Shown one piece after another: positions 29,706 to 42,600 of a DNA stretch of 64,000 bases. Every line of letters begins with the position of its first letter. Positions within the stretch are counted from its first letter, which is position 1. The translations under genes were made by a program, and so were the position numbers. The notes below the pieces were generated by a model. The model did not search any database, had not been told where the DNA came from, and saw only the letters and a list, made by a program, of their open reading frames with translations. This DNA comes from Hermatobates lingyangjiaoensis. Lineage: Eukaryota > Arthropoda > Insecta > Hemiptera > Hermatobatidae. The stretch is taken from assembly GCA_026182355.1 (NCBI GenBank), contig JAPFBL010000084.1, positions 13,045,001-13,109,000 of the forward strand, given 5' to 3'.

Positions 29706-29788
29706 TATTTATATAGATTTGTTTCAAAATTGTTTCAACAATTCCTCATATAAATTTTAATTTGTTTCTTTAAGTGTCTTTAACTTAC

Positions 29789-29853
29789 GAGTAGAGGATT
29801 ATATCTTTGAGAAAAGAATCACTAAGAAACTCATGACTCTCACAGCTAATACA
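29789..29853 (-). CDS. Weak candidate internal exon on the minus strand
   Basis: A strong minus-strand acceptor (ttttatttccacag) is followed by 65 bases and a donor ctc|gtaagt. Continuing at phase 0 from the candidate first exon at 30638-30697, it would encode CISCESHEFLSDSFLKDIIL without a stop. A 21-codon open frame can arise by chance, and its exit phase does not fit the MTHFSD exon at 22374 directly. Recorded because both splice sites are good. Confidence 0.15.
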
Positions 29854-30637
29854 CTGTGGAAATAAAAGAAAATAATTTTTTCATTGCCAAAATAAACTGT
29901 TTTTCTAGGCTACCTTGTTATTTTTTTTTTTTTTTTTTTTTGACATTAGGAAGATCTCTTGATTGCAATAGAACTTACGTAACAACTGACACAATAAAGC
30001 CTTTTTTACTTATTAGACTTATATATTTCCTGCAATGTATTGTGTTTTATTGATTTGATTTGCACATCTCGACAGTGATTGCATTCAAAAGGGTTTCTTA
30101 TGACTTTACGTAGTAGAAATTTATCTTTCACGAATTTCTGTAAGTTGGGTTTTTGTGCAATTAATCAACATGTTAATAATTAAAAATTTAAAAGGAGCTA
30201 GAAAAAATAAATACTAGTATACCTACTTAATTATTATGAAACTAATAATTTACCTATTTCTATCTATTGTAGCTGAGTTGGACGTAAATGTATTCCTCTC
30301 TTTTTTTTTCACTTCATCTCCTCCTTTTCTCTACCTCTATGATATGTGAACTTATAATTAATTTCGCCAATAAGTCTTAATCTCTCTATGTGTTTCCAAA
30401 ATTGCTACTCTGCATACAAACATACATTAAGGAATTAGTATCGTAATAAATAAAACTCTATTTTGGTATGTTGTCATGTTTTTCTAACTAATGTATTACT
30501 AGTTAGTTTTTTGGCAATATTTGAATAGCAAGTAAGATTTCAAGATGGAAAAAAGTGAAGGATAGCATTTTATACGTAATGTACTCTTTGAACCATTATC
30601 TCTATTGCGAACTAAACTGCTCAAGTGCAAAGTTTAC
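29854..30637. other. AT-rich, no recognised feature
   Basis: It contains a poly-T run (29923-29941) and otherwise nothing I can name. Confidence 0.4.
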
Positions 30638-30697
30638 CTTGGTCAAAACACAAGCTTCGTCGCCAATGTCAAAGTGTACTTTTCCACCATCGCCCAT
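30638..30697 (-). CDS. Candidate first coding exon of an unidentified or MTHFSD transcript
   Basis: On the minus strand an ATG in good context (tcaaATGG) begins MGDGGKVHFDIGDEACVLTK, followed by the donor aag|gtaaac. Local base composition is higher in GC than the flanks, and the peptide is protein-like. It is the nearest plausible coding start upstream of MTHFSD on the same strand. Its exit phase is 0, while the exon at 22374 needs phase 1, so at least one exon of length 1 mod 3 (or the 65-base candidate plus one of length 2 mod 3) would be needed. I do not recognise the peptide. Confidence 0.35.
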
Positions 30698-31179
30698 TTG
30701 ATATTGATTAAATTATCATTCTTATTTATCACTTAACTTCAAGAATTCACTTTGAAATATTAACTGCAATTGATAATGCTGCAAAATCATTCAAGTTGAA
30801 AGACGCATACAAATATGTAGTATTTATTTTCACATCCAAATGTAAAACTTTTTTAACTAAGAACTTATAAGAATACTATTAAATCATTTGGACTACATAA
30901 AATGTTGGAAAATCTGTATAATGGTTAGAGCTTAAAACAACAGGATATTTGTTTTAATTTAAACTTATAAATTTAATGTGGTAATCACAACCGCGTTTAC
31001 ATTCAAATAGCATATTTTTAATATATATCCTTCTTACACAGCCTATAAATTGTAATAAAAAATATTTAATGAGTTTTATGCTGTGGTAGATACCATCCAA
31101 TGATTGAAATATTTATACTTCAAAAAAATAATTAATTAAATGATAAATTAATTTAAATTAAATCAATAAATTCAAATCT
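30698..31179. other. Possible 5' flank of the candidate exon
   Basis: No clear promoter elements. AT-rich throughout, with no repeat recognised. Confidence 0.3.
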
Positions 31180-31410
31180 GAAATGCCCTGCGTCCAACTT
31201 TACTATAAGTAATATTAAAATCAAACTCGTTGATAATCAATCCATTTTTTCTTTGATTTTAATGTAACTATAGTGATGAAGCTATAATATACCTTCTGGT
31301 CTGATATTACAAACTTAAAAATAATCAATTTAATGATGTCATTTCCTTTATTGTGATAAAGCATTTAGTTGTAACTAATTTTATATCATTGATTTAGACC
31401 ATCAGACAAG
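31180..31410 (+). repeat. Family A-related repeat
   Basis: ccaactttactataagtaat, then aaaatcaaactcgttgataa, tcaatcca and atttaatgatgtcatttcct share order with 32965-33125 and, more weakly, with 40150-40230 and 41395-41500. Only the first 45 or so bases match family A proper, so this is probably a related non-autonomous family. Confidence 0.55.
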
Positions 31411-32889
31411 TTCTTATTATTAGGATCTAAATGAGGACCTGATACTCTTCAAATCCTCCGAAACGCTGACCTTTCTAGCTTCCCTTTTTCCTTTTTAGTA
31501 TCACCTTTGGATTTTAATTTCTTTATTTAACTTCAAAATTGTACTCAAAGAATTATCTCTCACCTCTATTGGTTATAAATTGGCCTTTCAAAAATTTTTA
31601 TTCTCTTCAAGGTGATAGTCTTCCATTCAGATAGAATACAATCAAAGGTTTCCGCAACTTGCAGACAGGGTCTGCCTTATTCCCATGATGTTAATTGAAT
31701 CTTGCCTAAGTAGTAGTTAAGAAAACAAACTGCGGTTAGATATTTTGCATATATTTATAAACCCTTCTGTTAAAGATATAATATTTTCTTCCAAATGGAA
31801 GTTCATGTAGAAGAGGTTTTTTAAACTATATTAAACACTCTTGTTGTCCCCACATTTTATCAGATTTCTTTTCTTATTCATCCATTCCTCAATTGTTCCA
31901 TTCTATTCCAAACGGTTCACTGCCTCATTCTCTTCTATTCTCTTGTTTCCAGGTATGTACCTAAAAGTTGACTTATTTTTACTAGTTTCGTTATTAATTT
32001 TTGACACATCAGGATACCCGACTAAAGCCTTTTTTTGAAATCAAGAAGCTTCCAATCCAAATCATCATTTGTAATCACTTCGACACCTCCTAAAAAATCT
32101 TAATTTTAATACCATCAATGGATTAATGTTAATAAATTAATAATTAATTCTGAAGATTCTGGATTAAATAATCTATGTACTCCTGATAATTCAATGGATA
32201 GTAAAGATGTTCTTTCAAAAGGTCCAGAATAATTCTTCTAAGCCTTATATATTTCTCTATTTTATTAACCAACATTTTTGGAATTGATTCTGTTGTTTTG
32301 TCCTTGTGATAGGTTGTCGTACCTTATGAACATTCTTATATAGCTACTTAAAATTTCTCATGTTACTACCGACAGAAATTTTGTCACTTTGAATGTAATA
32401 TTACTCGTCTAATATTGTTAGCTCCTGGTACTATTCCTGGTACCTGGTACCAATATTCCTGGTACGACAATATCAAATAGTAAATTATAATTTTATAGAA
32501 TCACACAAAAATTATTTTTTATATTGTCAAATTGACAATAATTCAATAATTATTATAATTGTCAAAAATGACAATTAGCAGGCGCATTGTCATTAAAAAT
32601 GAAATAGTACTTTTCCCATGCTCCAATATTACCCAAAACTAATCGAATTCTTGAACACATAAATAATATGAGCCTGACAATTATGCTAATGAGTACATGT
32701 AGAGTGATAGATACGTTCTCCCTTAACTATCCTACATTCTAGAGAGCATCATAAAATATACGATTGTTTGGAGTTAATAAAATATATGATTAAATACACA
32801 TATAATGTATGTATTTTAGTGTTTTTACATATCATATGAAATCATTAAAACATATTTTATTCAAATTTCTTGTATTAAACCTTAAAGCA
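31411..32889. other. AT-rich, nothing recognised
   Basis: No gene or transposon protein. A local triplication of tggtac (about 32425-32465, cctggtac...) and short ttgtcaaa/tgacaat inverted motifs at 32520-32590 are visible. Confidence 0.4.
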
Positions 32890-33130
32890 AGAATTTTGTT
32901 TGATTGAAATCTAGGAAGAAATTTCAAAGTCAATGAAAACCAATGCAAAAATCTAGATGGCTTCAACCCAACTTTACTATAAGTAAACATAATATCAATC
33001 TCGTTGACTATCAATTGAGTTTTGTTTTATTTTAATGTCAGTATCGGATAACAAACACTCTGCACAGTGTGATCAAACTCATAGGTCATCGATTTAATGA
33101 TTTCATTATTTTTATTGTGGGTTTGACCTT
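32890..33130 (+). repeat. Family A-related repeat
   Basis: caacccaactttactataag, then taaacataatatcaatctcg, ttgactatcaattgagttt and gatttaatgatttcattatt parallels the repeat at 31180-31410. Confidence 0.55.
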
Positions 33131-33509
33131 TCTGATTTCCCCATACCACCCTGCATCTAGTTACCCACATATTAGGTAACTTATATTTATGAATTGTATT
33201 AATTATTTCTGCTCCCAGACAAGAGGTTCTTAATAATTAGTATTCCAGACAAGAGACTCTTTCTACATATCGTGAAGCTTATATAATCAAGAGATGATTA
33301 TTATAATCAATTGTTCTGGATAATACATTGTATCTAGCAACATATTGACCGAATTACTAATAATGTGTTCTACAAAATGGTTGAGCAAGGGAGGTAGACG
33401 TTTAATACTTTTTCTAAGCTGAAGGTAGAGTAGGTGGTCATTACTTCTGTTGTCATTAAACACACTTGTCATTCTGGTTAATTATGGCTAATTTTGGAAC
33501 CCTTTTTTC
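33131..33509. other. AT-rich, nothing recognised
   Basis: A short direct repeat (ccagacaagagrytctt at 33217 and 33244) is visible. No gene. Confidence 0.4.
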
Positions 33510-35245
33510 TTTACTATAAGTAAAGTATAGTGATCGTGACAAAAAAAAGATCTCGAGATTTTGACGGAATTACATGTTTTGAGGTCCCAGAAGTCGTTTT
33601 ATGAAATTTTTTCGATGGTGTCTGTGTGTGTGTGTGTGGGTGGGTGAGTGTGTTAGCATTGCTTGTTACCACGCGCTACGGTCCAGAATCTTTGATGGAT
33701 CAAGTTGATATTTTACACAAAATTGGGCCCCATAGGGAAGAAGATCCCTATTGTTTGGGAAGAATTATGCATGATGGGAAAGTCACTTTTTTTGCCAAAA
33801 ACCGTTTTTTAGGAAACATTTATTTCTCCTAAACTCATAATCCAAGAGTTTTGAAATCTAAGTTTTGAAATTTTGACATTATCTTTGAGGTTACAAATGG
33901 AACAAACGAAAAATATATTCAGAATTTTAAAACAACAGGAAATATTTTTTTTTAATAAAATGTAAAAATTTTGACTTATAATTCAATCTCAAACCTTGTG
34001 AGAGCGATACAAGCCATACTGCTTGACGGATCAATATGAAACTATGCCTAAAAATAGAACATTATGTGGAGAATGAGTTGAGATATTTTTTTTCAAAATT
34101 ACAGTCGCTAAAGGGGCGTTACAGTACGATTTCTGTTTTCAGAAAATGTTTTTTTGACGCTAAACGGCTCATTAAAAAATAATAAAATTTCACCAAAAAT
34201 GGAACAAAAAATTAGCAATACATAAAAAAAAGCCACGAAGGTTCAATTACAGGAAAAAGCAATAACGCTATAAAAACTGTTTCTTTATCCTAGACTAAGA
34301 GATCACCTGCTATACTTGTCGAATTTTTTATATTTTTTTACATTGTTTACATTGACTTAGAAATTTTTTGAGCGAATTCACTGAGATAAAATTGATATTT
34401 ATAAACGAACAATTTAAAATGTTTATTGACTAATATTAGATGTAAGAGGAATAATATTGTGCAGGAAAATGATAACACTCACTCAGAAAAAATTCGTATA
34501 TACGAGTTTTGACAAAATATACGTATATACGAGTATTTCCCTATTTGACAAAAGGGAAGGAAAATGATCTTATTAAATACTAAGAAGCCATAAAATTCCC
34601 AGTATGATAATTCTGTAAAAAACCAAAAATGTTAAAAATAATTCAAAATTGAAATCTTTCGTTTAGAGATTAATAAATTTAATTATCGTACATCTTTAAT
34701 TATAAATCACCTTAAAACAACATTTTCTTCACTGTTTATGATGTTTTTCAGAGAAAAAAAGGGTATTTTCCCGTTTTAAATTTGAAAATTTTACTTTAAT
34801 ATTCAATGTAGAAGGATGTCAAGTAAACGATGTAAGAAATCCACTGGCTATTTGAACAAAAGCCATGTTCTCTTGTAGGAGAATATTTCGTATCAAGAAA
34901 TGTTCACTTTGGTTTTACAAAAATGTTATTACTGCTGTAGTTATACTTATGAAATTATTTGCATCAGCTGTGTGCAGTAAAAAATGTTATTACTGCTGTA
35001 GTTATACTAATGAAATTATTTGCATCAGCTGTGTGATGTACAAAAAGAAGCTTATATATTGATATGACCTTCAATCACTATCTGTACTAACTCAGGAATG
35101 ATGGCTAATAATCATATCCCATTTAGATGTTTACGTTATGCTTAAATGAGACGTTATGTGTTATATACTCAAAAAATTTGATATTAAGTTACTTATAGTA
35201 AAGTTGAGTGTAGGCCACTTCAGATTTTTTACATTGTTTACATTG
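33510..35245 (-). mobile_element. Family A element, copy A2 (inverted)
   Basis: It begins tttactataagtaaagtata, then gtgatcgtgac (the reverse complement of the A1 right end) and ends acttatagtaaagttgagtg, then taggccact (the A1 left end). It is collinear in reverse with A1 except that the A1-specific internal segment with the ORF is missing. At 34918-35040 a block tgttattactgctgtagtta is duplicated. Confidence 0.75.
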
Positions 35246-35452
35246 ACTTAGAAATATTTTGTACAAAAATAAGCTTATATATTGATATGTCCTTCAATCA
35301 CTATCTGTACTACCTCAAGAATGAAAGACTAATAATCATATCCCATTTAGATGTTTACATTATGCTTAAATGAGACGTTATATATTATAGACTCAAGAAA
35401 TTTGATATTAAGTTACTTATAGTAAAGTTGAGTGTAGGCCACTCCAGATTTT
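35222..35452 (-). repeat. Partial tandem duplication of the family A left end (A3)
   Basis: The 35044-35215 segment (aagcttatatattgatatg ... tgagtgtaggccac) is repeated about 224 bp downstream, ending gtaggccactccagatttt at 35450. The junction uses ttacattgtttacattgac, which is an internal family A sequence (also at 34336). Confidence 0.75.
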
Positions 35453-35453
35453 T

Positions 35454-36115
35454 TTATTTTACTAATGCATATGATATAATTTGTTTTATAACAGAAATAA
35501 TAGTCATTTGTACCCAAAGAGTAGATTTGCAATTAAGACTCCATGTTCTACCAAATAATCTCTTACAGAAAAGCATTCCTTTTGTAGCCTCAAGCAATAT
35601 ATGTGTTCCATGGCCTTTCAAGTTTAGTCTTTCATCTAAAGAGATTCCAACGTATTTCCATACCTCTGAGGGATCTATTAGTACCTGTAATGAAGAGGTC
35701 ATTGAGACCAACTATCTTTCTTCTTGAGAAAGGTATAAGGTCAGTTTTACCTTTATTTACGTCAAGATCATTCCCTATTACCTATATTTTGCTAATTTAA
35801 ACAGCATGCTGCATAAGCTTCAAGGTAGTAACAATAAACATTGATCTTACTGTACCACTGTACCATTGAGTCAAAGTTCCACACCTTACAATGTTATCCT
35901 TAAGTGGTCAGAATTTCTGTTACTAGATGCCATACTTATACTAATTATTCTTCTGTTAGATTGTTGTAATCCATTCTATGCTTCTTGAATAAAAGCTTTT
36001 AAATATTGGTTCTGATTCACTAGATTCCACATCACCTTATCAAAAGCTTCTTCAGTATTCAAGACGGAGCCCAGAATGAATTCTTTAAGACCTAGGAAAT
36101 TTTCTATTTTGCTAA
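35454..36115 (-). mobile_element. Non-LTR retrotransposon RT relic
   Basis: Minus-strand fragments in order are EFILGSVLNTEEAFDKVMWN (the LDIEGAFDNVTW-type motif), then after decay LVSMTSSLQVLIDPSEVWKY, VGISLDERLNLKGHGTHILL, EATKGMLFCKRLFGRTWSLN and CKSTLWVQMTIISVIKQIIS. The KYLGI.LDERLNWK...GRTWGL pattern is the RT thumb and start of RNase H in jockey/R1-type LINEs. The catalytic YADD region is lost. The 3' end abuts the family A junction. Confidence 0.78.
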
Positions 36116-36167
36116 CCGAAGTTTTTTAAACTGACTGTTGATTTTCCCTTCTGATATTTAAGTTGTC

Positions 36168-36235
36168 CCAGTTGCGTAGCAACTATTTTTGCCACCCGGG
36201 GCAATTGTAAGATTTGCCCCCCTCCCCCACCACTG
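36168..36235. repeat. GC-rich dispersed repeat fragment
   Basis: gttgcgtagcaactattttt, then gccacccggggcaatt and gcccccctcccccaccac match the type of fragment at 9112-9205. Confidence 0.45.
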
Positions 36236-36739
36236 GTCGTTTATACACAGTTAAGCTTCAAAATTCCAGAAAGTCCTCAAAATATTTATTTTCATGGAAT
36301 CACAATCAAGGATCTAATTCTAGATGATGTTATTAGTCACACACCTTCATCTTATTACAGTCCTCGAATACATCATCATAATCAATCATCATTGTCTCTA
36401 AATAAAATAACAGATTAAAAAACAGAAAACAAAGCGCAAAACTAAAACCAATGAAAATTTGACAGAAACTGTCAGATGAATGGTGTCCGGGGTCCTACTA
36501 ATAACTGAGTTACATTTTCAATTATTTAAACTTGTATGCTGTTAAAACGTGGCTTGAGAGGTTGTTTCGGGACCCCTTATTAGCTATTTGGGGATACCCT
36601 GATAGCGAACAGGTCGTTCAGGGCATTCCGCTATCCACCACCTGCGGACCCGCCTGGTAGCCACCCAAGCCCCAGGGCTCCCCCTGACTAACTTAAAGAT
36701 ATAAATAATAGGGTAGAATAGAAGTAACTGTGTTGTGTA
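36236..36739. other. Unrecognised, with a GC-rich patch
   Basis: 36585-36690 is markedly GC-rich (ccacctgcggacccgcctgg; ccaagccccagggctccccc) and looks like foreign repeat sequence, class unknown. Confidence 0.35.
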
Positions 36740-37700
36740 AAGTAAATGATCATAGAACACATACCTACTTATCAGCTTTAAGACAATATACACAGATAAC
36801 CTAAAACAAAAATAATCATACATATTTATACCCATCAAAATCTTTTCTACCCTTATTGTCACATAGGTTACATGAAAGAGTAGAATAAACATAGCTATGA
36901 AAATGTTGACATATAGATCATAAAACACATAACTATTTAACAATTCAAAATTCAATATTACTTCATAAAACAGAGTTGAATATCAGAATGTAATCATACT
37001 TCTTCATAAACCTCAATAGAGTTTCCATTCCTTTATGATTTGAGTTAATTGAGTACTCCTCTTTATAATTTGAGTAGAAGAGAAAGAGCCTTAAAATATA
37101 CATTTAAATATAATAGAAAAGGTATTCTATTTAGCAGTTATAAGTTACCTCATACAATAAAATTAAAATAATATTGTAATAATATTATTATACTTATACA
37201 CGCAAAACGACATGAAATGTAGAATGAAATTACTTATGAAAATATAAATTTAAATTTAATAAAAGATCTATTGGATGCAAGAACAATAACTTACCTTGCA
37301 CAGTAAAATAAAAATAAGAAAGTGATCAACAACTCTTCATCACTTCAAATACGTTTCTCCCCCCAAAACGATATGAGTTACATAGAGAGTAGTTTGCAAA
37401 CATATATGTAACCATAGACTTAAATACATCAAACACATATTCTATTCAACATATATGAGGTACCTCACACAAATACCTTTAATATAATTAAAGGAACATG
37501 TAACCAAAGCTCTTCCTACACATCAAGAGCGTTAGTAGTCCCGTAACATATGAGTTACTCAAGAGAGTATATTGAAACAGTAATGCATAAATATATAGAT
37601 TTAATAAATATAGAACACCTATGTATTCAACGACAAGTTACCTAAACAGGAGAATTACAATAAAAAAGTAATCACACATCTCCATATACCTGAATAAGCC
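36740..37700. repeat. Diverged tandem array, unit about 145-180 bp
   Basis: Recurring anchors in order: agttacctcatac (37145), cttaccttgcac (37288), gtacctcacac (37460), agttacctaaac (37638), each preceded by tattcaac-like and followed by caataaaatta-like sequence. Between them come gtaatcatacttcttcataa (36992), gtgatcaacaactcttcatc (37321), gtaaccaaagctcttcctac (37500) and gtaatcacacatctccatat (37667), each followed by a gagttac or equivalent block. About five or six degenerate units. Confidence 0.65.
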
Positions 37701-38950
37701 TTTGTCATGTTTCTAGAGTAATGGTTCTGAAACTGCTTGATGTTGGGTAGCTCTCTATTCTACAAATAGCTGGAAGTACACTGTATACAAATCTCTGTGA
37801 AATGTTTTAATTAAATCAAATACAATACGATAAAAATAGTTATTAAAAAAAAAAAAGAAAATCAGACTTACTTTTAGTATGTTTAATCTTCTGTCCAGAG
37901 AAATATAAACTTGATGGGCCTTGGCGTGTCTTCTTCAGTGTTTGGAGCAAAAACGTTTTATAGAAATAGGAGGAGCTCGCATTTCTTCTTCAACCCACTG
38001 AAATCACTTTATGTCTAGCCTGTTTTGAATAAGGAATAATGTTGCTGCACATTGTAGAATTTTTGCTCAGAGTAGTGAACAAATGTAAATGCGCCATTGG
38101 TAAAACAAATTCGCTGCATATATAATATGTTTGAGGTGAGTAGCTTTATTTAAAAAGAAAGTCGCCATTACTTATAACTCGTAATAATGATGCGTTCACA
38201 AAAAGTGATGTAACCTAAACACACAAACCTGAAATGATTACATGCTTAAACTCAAAACATGCCCACTAACCTGTGTACAGGTATCCTTTCGTCTGTACCT
38301 GCAACAGTACACACATGTTAATATTAACTCAATGGTAATATAAAATATTGTGGAATCTTTGTCTGTCATGGACGTGACTAGTCATACGAAAATACTTCAG
38401 GTATATGTCAAAGTATATAATTAAAACATAAATCAGTTCAGCATATTCCATATAGTATTTTTTCTCGTTTTCTTTATTTACAAACAGACCTATTATATCT
38501 TAATTATTTTCATTATTATATCCTAAGATTTCTTCCAATGGTATTACAAAATTATTTACTAATCGTTCTTCTTCAAAAAAAGAGAAAAATATAATCACCA
38601 CCAGATAATTTATGACGTTGTGATAGTTTGTTTTTTGTTCCGTATGAACTGTTTTTGTTCCATATGAACGAGAGTTAGGAAAGCGATAGGGAGTCAGTGA
38701 CAATCAGTGTTGATTCGGACAATTGTACTGTACAGCGACAGCCGTTTAAAGAAAGAAACCTGAATGCAACTGTCATCCGGGATGGTATCCTTTGTTTTGC
38801 ATCCCTAAGACCAAATGACACTCCTACGGTCCCTCTTTTTCAGCACTTCCGTTACGGCACTGCTGTCAATGTCTAAAGTGTATCACGAAGTCTGTTTTGT
38901 TATATGAATAAGCTAACATGTATTGGAGCACTTACTATTATTAAAAATGC
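37701..38950. other. Mostly unrecognised; possible Penelope-type tail
   Basis: On the minus strand aacactgaagaagacacgcc, then aaggcccatcaagttta (about 37903-37945) has the gaagaagacacgcc type of motif seen at Penelope ends. The remainder has no feature I can name. Confidence 0.3.
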
Positions 38951-39620
38951 GTATCGTGGACTGGTTCAGTTCAAGAATTAAAAAATTTTTTATATCAAAT
39001 TCTATGATAACAACACGTATTTAAGGTTTGTTTCATATAGGTGAATAAAAAAGAAGTAATTAACTTAATATAAGTAAAGAAGAAAATTACTATTTAACTT
39101 TTAATTTATTGCATATAATTCAACGTATGTGTTGACACATAGCTAAAATTATAGTTAAAAGAGTAGTGTTGACATAAAATATCGAGTTACATCATCTCCG
39201 GACAAAAAAAATTGTTAATATAATTTCGCATTATATTACCTCGGTGCTTGGTTGGCCATTTTTTTTGACGAAGAGATTTCGGACTGGTTCAGTTCATAAA
39301 TCAAAAATGTATTTTTTTTTTACATATAATTTTATGATAATAACACGGATTGTAGGTTTATTTGATATTGAAGAATAAAAAGAAGTAATTAGCTTAATAG
39401 AAGGAAATTAACTACCATTTAACGTATTATTTATAGCATATAATTTAACATATATGTGTTGACACATAGTTAAAATACAGTTAAAAGACTAGTGTTAACA
39501 TAAAATATCAAGTTACATTATCTGTGAACAAAGAAAAATTGAATTTACCTTGGCATGAGCCGCACTGGATAATCCACCATGAATCTTCGACGAAGACTAG
39601 ACGCAGACTGGTTCGGCATG
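38951..39620. repeat. Tandem repeat with 323 bp period (two units plus start of a third)
   Basis: gactggttcagttca begins at 38959 and 39282, and gactggttcggcatg at 39606 (spacings 323 and 324). Within units the blocks tatgataacaacacg, aagaagtaattaacttaata, gtgttgacacatagytaaaa and tgacataaaatatcragtta recur in order. Units are about 80 per cent alike by eye. Confidence 0.85.
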
Positions 39621-42600
39621 TAAAGAACTTTAGGGAGTCCAGAAGTCAACTTAAGCAGTTCTAGAACAGAGTGGCCAACCCCATTATGACTGGTTTTTAC
39701 TTCATTTAAGATCAAACAAATTTCTTAAATGTTTCATAAAAATTGAAATTTCCTTCATAGTTATTTTATTTGAAAGTTTTCTTTTTACACTATTCAGTGA
39801 TAAATTTTATGCTTATAGTTATATGGTTCACGTCAATAAGGAATCGAGAATATTAGTTATAATTTAAAATATAACATTTTTTTTTTAAATAACTTCCAGA
39901 AAAAATTTCCATAACACATATTAAATTCATAAATATCTTAAAATAAAAATGTGTATATAATACATTTGACTGCCTTCCATGCACTATGTACATGCAGAGG
40001 CTATCCTTCCCATTATCATTAATACAATTTTTAAGTATGGACATTTAGACAAGTAACTTTTGGTTACTTAATATTAAAGATTATACTTTTGAAATAATCT
40101 CACTAAATGAAAGACTGTCAGAAATATTGTACAAAGTATAATTTGTGCACAGCAAAAAAAAACTGAAGTAGTATGCACTCAACAGTACTGTGAGTAAATA
40201 TATTATATAAATCATTGATAATCAAATTAATTAATTTATTATTCTAATGTGGGTGTCTTCATTACTCAAATTATAAACAGAGTATAATCAATAATTATTG
40301 ATTTTGGAGAAATATTTGCAATTCCTGATTGAAGGTCTCCACCCCCAATAGAGGGATTTTTAAACCTTCAAAATAAGTTGTATTGCAAAGGACTTCATTT
40401 GTAGGAGCAACAATAACAGTTCATATTTCAGTTAATTCATTATAATGAATGCCTACTAGTATTTTGCTGGATGTGATGAAAATGTAATCAATATTGTATT
40501 TAGAGCTGTTCAAAAGAAATTTAGAGAGGTCATTTTTAAACAATGTCAACACTATTAATTGTATCAATACCCATTACAAAAGTAAAATATCTTTCTCTTT
40601 TAAATTACAATCGCAATATGAAATTTACTTCTCATCAATAGCTTAAGTAAGCTACACCTTATTAATTTACAATGAATTTTTAATTAATATTATCTCATTA
40701 TTAGGAAATATAAGTCGTAATATGTTTCATATATACAATATACAATGCTTAATACTATATTACTTATGAAGTATGAACATGTACATCTTTAATATGATAC
40801 ATGTTAAAAATATTCTGTTTAACTAATGCTACTAAATTATAACAAGCATGACTTCATAATTCATTTTAATAACTTAATGAAAATATTTCGCCATTCATCT
40901 CAAATTAAAGTAATTGTAAAAAATAAATTAAGCAACAATATATTAATTAGTTTAGCATATTTCTATATAAATAGGTATAATATAAAATATTCTGTAGCAA
41001 ATATGTACTATTAATTAATAGATAATTATACTTCATAAATAAACCATAATAGGCATTTTAAATCTTTTTTAACATTATATTTAATTCACAGGAGTTTATA
41101 GAAACTATGAATATTAAAATATTTAAGTACTTATGATACTGCAAAAGTAAGTTAAAACAAAAATTGTACTTACTGTTTGAAGTTATCATTGCATGAAATA
41201 TCAAGTTGAGTGAATAAACTAAATTATTAGAACTTTATTTAAAGGCACTCCCGAAAGCGGAACACTTCACTGGAGAATAATGGTAACAGTTTTTTTTTTT
41301 ATTTATAGCTTTCTTAAAGTAAAAATTATTTTCATAATTTTCAAAAAGTTTTTCAGTTGATTTCTTTAGTTACTTCTTTAAGAAATATCTGTTTTGATCT
41401 ATGCTCAACTGTACTATAATTAAATATATTGCCAAAATCATGAATAATCAATTTAACTAAATGATTTCTTCAAATGTGGCAGGCTTCATTTTACAATTTT
41501 TACTCTACGCTTTACTGTAAGAAGGTTACGTTGATAATAATGATGATAATGTTACATCATTCACATTATTATTCTTTTTCTGGTAACTATAAAACTTTAT
41601 CCATAATATTTAGTTAGAGGTAGTTAGTGGTATAACTAACCACTATTTTGCTTGTATGATAATTATATTTGTATGTAATGTTGGCTTGAATAATTCATTT
41701 TTCTAGTTATTACTATAACACAATACATTTGCATAGTAATTACACTAAGATTCCTATTGATATATACTTGTATTTGTATCAAGATTACAATACAACTGAC
41801 TTAGAATAGACTAGTATGTTACTACTCAGGTATGAGTAACTTTATGTAAATGCAACATTTTAGTTACATATATTATTAATTTGTCATATGTTACAAAATA
41901 TTTTAAGACAGCAACATTATTTTCAGTGAGTTTTTTTAAAATGACTACTAGACACTTCATTGTAACAGTTCGTACATAACAAGATAGTAACCTGAAAGAG
42001 TATATGTATGAATATTTCATGCAACACTGCATAAATTAAACAGGTCTAACATCATGCTATATCACTGATACATAATGATTCTTTTCTTCAAGTTATTCTA
42101 TAAAGAGCAGCACCTAATTATCTTTCGTTCCTTCATTATTATTAAATACTATAAAGTACTTAATATGGAAATCTTATTTGACTTGATTTCTATTTTTTTC
42201 ATTTAGACATTATTTCAAATTGGCTTCTGTATATATTCTATAGACTGTTGAGTGAATTTTGAAAGCTAGTTAAGTATAGAAACAATTATTGATTGAAATT
42301 TTTTTGGATTTATGTTTAAGTTAAAATTGAATAGGCTGATTTGTCTTATTTAATTGAACGGTAAAGCAAACAGAAATGATTACTAAACATTCTCAGAATA
42401 CAAAAAAAATAAGGATATATTAATTACATTTTGAATCTCTCCTTGTTTGTATAATATATTTATACATCCATCTGTTAGTAGGAGTATAGTACTATGTGTG
42501 ACTTGAAAACTACTTTGGCAGAAATTGATTCTTATGTGATTAGCTCTCAAATTACTTTAAAACTTGTCGTTACTAAGTAACTTTTTCATATCATTTTTTT

